Source: Acidovorax sp. 106
GTDB lineage: Bacteria > Pseudomonadota > Gammaproteobacteria > Burkholderiales > Burkholderiaceae_C
Length of the DNA stretch: 64,000 nucleotides
Assembly (NCBI RefSeq): GCF_003663825.1
Contig: NZ_RCCC01000001.1
Coordinates: 3,356,501 to 3,420,500, forward strand
Reading direction: 5' to 3'
Shown here: positions 62,518-64,000 of the stretch, piece by piece
Layout: every line of letters starts with the position of its first letter
How positions within the stretch are numbered: position 1 is the stretch's first letter
Made by a program: the position numbers and the translations under genes
The notes under the pieces: model-generated
Told to the model about the DNA's origin: nothing
The model's input: only the letters and a program-made list of their open reading frames with translations
Databases searched by the model: none

Positions 62518-62562
62518 CAAAAAAAATAGCGCCTAGCGCTTGATATACATGCGCTAGAGCCC
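62518..62562 (+). repeat. Stem-loop repeat family A, copy 8
   Basis: A run of A (AAAAAAAATAGCG) is followed by CCTAGCGCTT-gatatac-ATGCGCTAG and AGCCC. It sits 22 bases before the urtE start, so it could affect the urtE ribosome site, or contribute a weak A-rich promoter element. Confidence 0.85.
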
Positions 62563-62583
62563 AAAAACACTCAAAAAACCACC

Positions 62584-63276
62584 ATGCTCACCGTCCAAAA
62601 CATCAACCAGTACTACGGCGGCTCCCACATCCTGCGCGACGTGAGCCTTACAGCTACCCCCGGCAAAGTCACCGTGCTGCTCGGGCGCAACGGCGTGGGC
62701 AAGACCACGCTGCTCAAGAGCCTCATGGGCTTGGTGCCCATCAGAAGCGGTAGCATCAGCTTTGACGGCAAGCCCATCGACAAAGCCACGCCCTACGACC
62801 GGGCCCGTGCAGGCATTGGCTTTGTGCCGCAAGGCCGCGAGATTTTTGGCCGCCTTACGGTGGAAGAGAACCTGCGCATGGGCCTGGCCTACAAAAGCGG
62901 CTCCACGCCTATTCCGGCGCACCTGTACGAACTGTTCCCGGTGCTCAAGCAAATGCTGGGGCGCAGGGGCGGTGACCTTTCGGGCGGGCAGCAACAGCAG
63001 CTGGCCATTGCCCGCGCGCTGGCGCCCGGCCCGCGTTTGCTGATCCTGGACGAGCCCACCGAAGGCATCCAGCCCAGCATCATCAAGGACATTGGCCGCG
63101 TCATCCGCATGCTGGCTGACACCGGCGAGATGGCCATTTTGCTGTGCGAGCAGTACTACGACTTTGCCCAGGAACTGGCGGACGACTACCTGGTGATGGA
63201 GCGCGGCGAAGTCATCGCACGCGGTCCTGGCAGCGAGATGGAGGCCAAGGGCATTCGCAACCTCGTGGCCATTTGA
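62584..63276 (+). CDS. urtE: Urea ABC transporter ATPase UrtE
   Basis: UrtE is the second ATPase of the importer. The 230-aa protein starts MLTVQNINQYYGGSHILRDVSL, has Walker A LLGRNGVGKTTLLKS near residue 36, the Q-loop area VPQGREIFGRLTVEENLRMG near 80, signature DLSGGQQQQLAIARALAP near 135, Walker B LLILDEPTEGIQPSII near 157 and the H-loop LCEQYYDFAQ. UrtE-type ATPases have Gln in the H-loop (CEQYYDF), which fits. The gene is preceded by the composite repeat and a family A copy instead of urtD, so it may need its own promoter. A PAP2 gene is convergent 15 bases later. Confidence 0.96.
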   Translation: MLTVQNINQYYGGSHILRDVSLTATPGKVTVLLGRNGVGKTTLLKSLMGLVPIRSGSISFDGKPIDKATPYDRARAGIGFVPQGREIFGRLTVEENLRMGLAYKSGSTPIPAHLYELFPVLKQMLGRRGGDLSGGQQQQLAIARALAPGPRLLILDEPTEGIQPSIIKDIGRVIRMLADTGEMAILLCEQYYDFAQELADDYLVMERGEVIARGPGSEMEAKGIRNLVAI

Positions 63277-63291
63277 AACCTGCCTTCGCTT

Positions 63292-64000
63292 CTATTGGTG
63301 GGCTAGCGTGGGTGGTGCGCCGCGCCAGCGGGCCATGCTGTCCATGATGAGCACGGTGCAAACCATCCAGGTCCCACCCAGCAGCCAGCCGGCCAGCACA
63401 TCGCTGGCGTAGTGCACGTGCAGCACCACGCGGCTGAAACCGGTGGTGAAGACCAGCGCGCCTGCTGCACAGGCCGCAGGCAGGTGCCAGCGCCGAGGCA
63501 GCAGCCGCACCGCCAGATACGCCAGCATGGCGTAGGCCACGATGGATGCGCTGCTGTGCCCGCTCGGAAAGCTGAAGCCATCGGCCTGGGCTGCGCTGTG
63601 CACATGTTCGGGCCGCACGCGGGCGAACACGTCTTTGAGGATCTTGGTCAACAGCCCGTTGCCGGCCATGGCCACGAACCAGCCCACGGCCAGCAGGCGG
63701 TGCTTGCGCCACCACAGCGCTGCTGTCACCGCCACGGTCAATGCCGCCAGCACCCAGCTGTCGCCCAGATGGGTGACGGTGGCAAACCACCGCAGGTCGC
63801 CCATGCTGGCCTGGGTGCGCAGCTGGTGGGCAATGGCCTCGTCCACCCGCCCCCAGGTGCCTGTGGCCTGCCCACTCTCGGCCAGGGCAGCCAGCACCGC
63901 GCCGCCCGCCAGCAGCGCGCAGGCGGCAGCAGCCATGGCCATCACCAGCAAAGTGCTGGCGCTGGTGGGGTGCAGCCAGCGGCGCAGGGGCGATGGCTGG
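63292..64000 (-). CDS. PAP2 family phosphatase, 5' end cut by the window
   Basis: This integral membrane phosphatase of the PAP2/undecaprenyl-pyrophosphate type has the three family motifs: KILKDVFARVRP near residue 100, FPSGHSSASI near 135 and SRVVLHVHYASDVLAG near 185 (numbering from the TTG at 63951), and six hydrophobic helices. The frame remains open to the window end, and residues before the first internal methionine (RRWLHPTSAST) look like a normal cytoplasmic N-terminus before the first helix, so the true start lies outside. Its likely substrate is a lipid phosphate; specificity is unknown. Confidence 0.88.
   Translation of the reverse strand, partial: QPSPLRRWLHPTSASTLLVMAMAAAACALLAGGAVLAALAESGQATGTWGRVDEAIAHQLRTQASMGDLRWFATVTHLGDSWVLAALTVAVTAALWWRKHRLLAVGWFVAMAGNGLLTKILKDVFARVRPEHVHSAAQADGFSFPSGHSSASIVAYAMLAYLAVRLLPRRWHLPAACAAGALVFTTGFSRVVLHVHYASDVLAGWLLGGTWMVCTVLIMDSMARWRGAPPTLAHQ

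Overview
This window looks like chromosome from a betaproteobacterium of the Comamonadaceae, most like Acidovorax and its relatives. The evidence is high GC, dense operons with ATGA and GTGA stop/start overlaps, a periplasmic formate dehydrogenase cluster with DUF3305/DUF3306 genes, a urt/ure urea system, and several families of short palindromic repeats. The genus is inferred; no rRNA or marker gene confirms it. I see no prophage, plasmid or CRISPR array. The only mobile element found is a decayed IS630-type insertion.

Layout. 0-12 kb: formate dehydrogenase cluster (fdhD, DUF3305, DUF3306, a 700-aa polyferredoxin, a TorD-like chaperone, a small Tat protein, molybdenum FdhA with Cys, FdhB, a small lipoprotein, the cytochrome b subunit, a small exported protein), closed by a strong terminator and a second FdhD paralogue. 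12-20 kb: membrane-anchored C13 peptidase, large FtsX-type ABC permease, group II truncated haemoglobin, an Ala/Pro-rich coiled-coil protein, a hydrolase, and a MarR/old-yellow-enzyme divergent pair with two visible operators. 20-27 kb: tRNA-Ser(UGA), then urease genes on the minus strand (ureA, hupE/ureJ, ureB, ureC, a GNAT gene, ureE, ureF, ureG); no ureD is present. 27-32 kb: an NCS1 permease fused to a hybrid histidine kinase, overlapping its LuxR-type response regulator.

33-38 kb: an aminotransferase, then a compact nitric-oxide locus. NsrR diverges from a minus-strand run of group III truncated haemoglobin, alternative oxidase fused to a YeaR/DUF1971-like domain, flavohaemoglobin Hmp, and a hexameric tyrosine-coordinated haem protein. 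38-42.6 kb: IS630 remnant, diguanylate cyclase, a DUF4184-like protein, a PhyH-type dioxygenase and a GntR/FCD regulator. 43-50 kb: a 5-oxoproline operon (DUF969, DUF979, pcp, pxpA, a pxpB-pxpC fusion, and a biotin carboxylase-BCCP gene). The set looks like a urea-carboxylase-like enzyme split into pieces. 50-56 kb: PAS-GGDEF protein, a helical-repeat orphan, an Lnt-like protein and two exported orphans. 56-64 kb: urtABCDE, with a candidate sigma-54 promoter before urtA and a nested palindromic composite element of about 0.9 kb separating urtD from urtE, then a PAP2 phosphatase cut by the window end.

Strongest second-look items: the alternative-oxidase fusion in an NO regulon; the split urea-carboxylase-like 5-oxoproline operon; a family of at least eight stem-loop repeats, one copy of which encodes the hydrophobic core of the HupE signal peptide and another the linker joining PxpB to PxpC; the NCS1-kinase fusion beside urease; the missing ureD; and the nested palindrome inside the urt operon.
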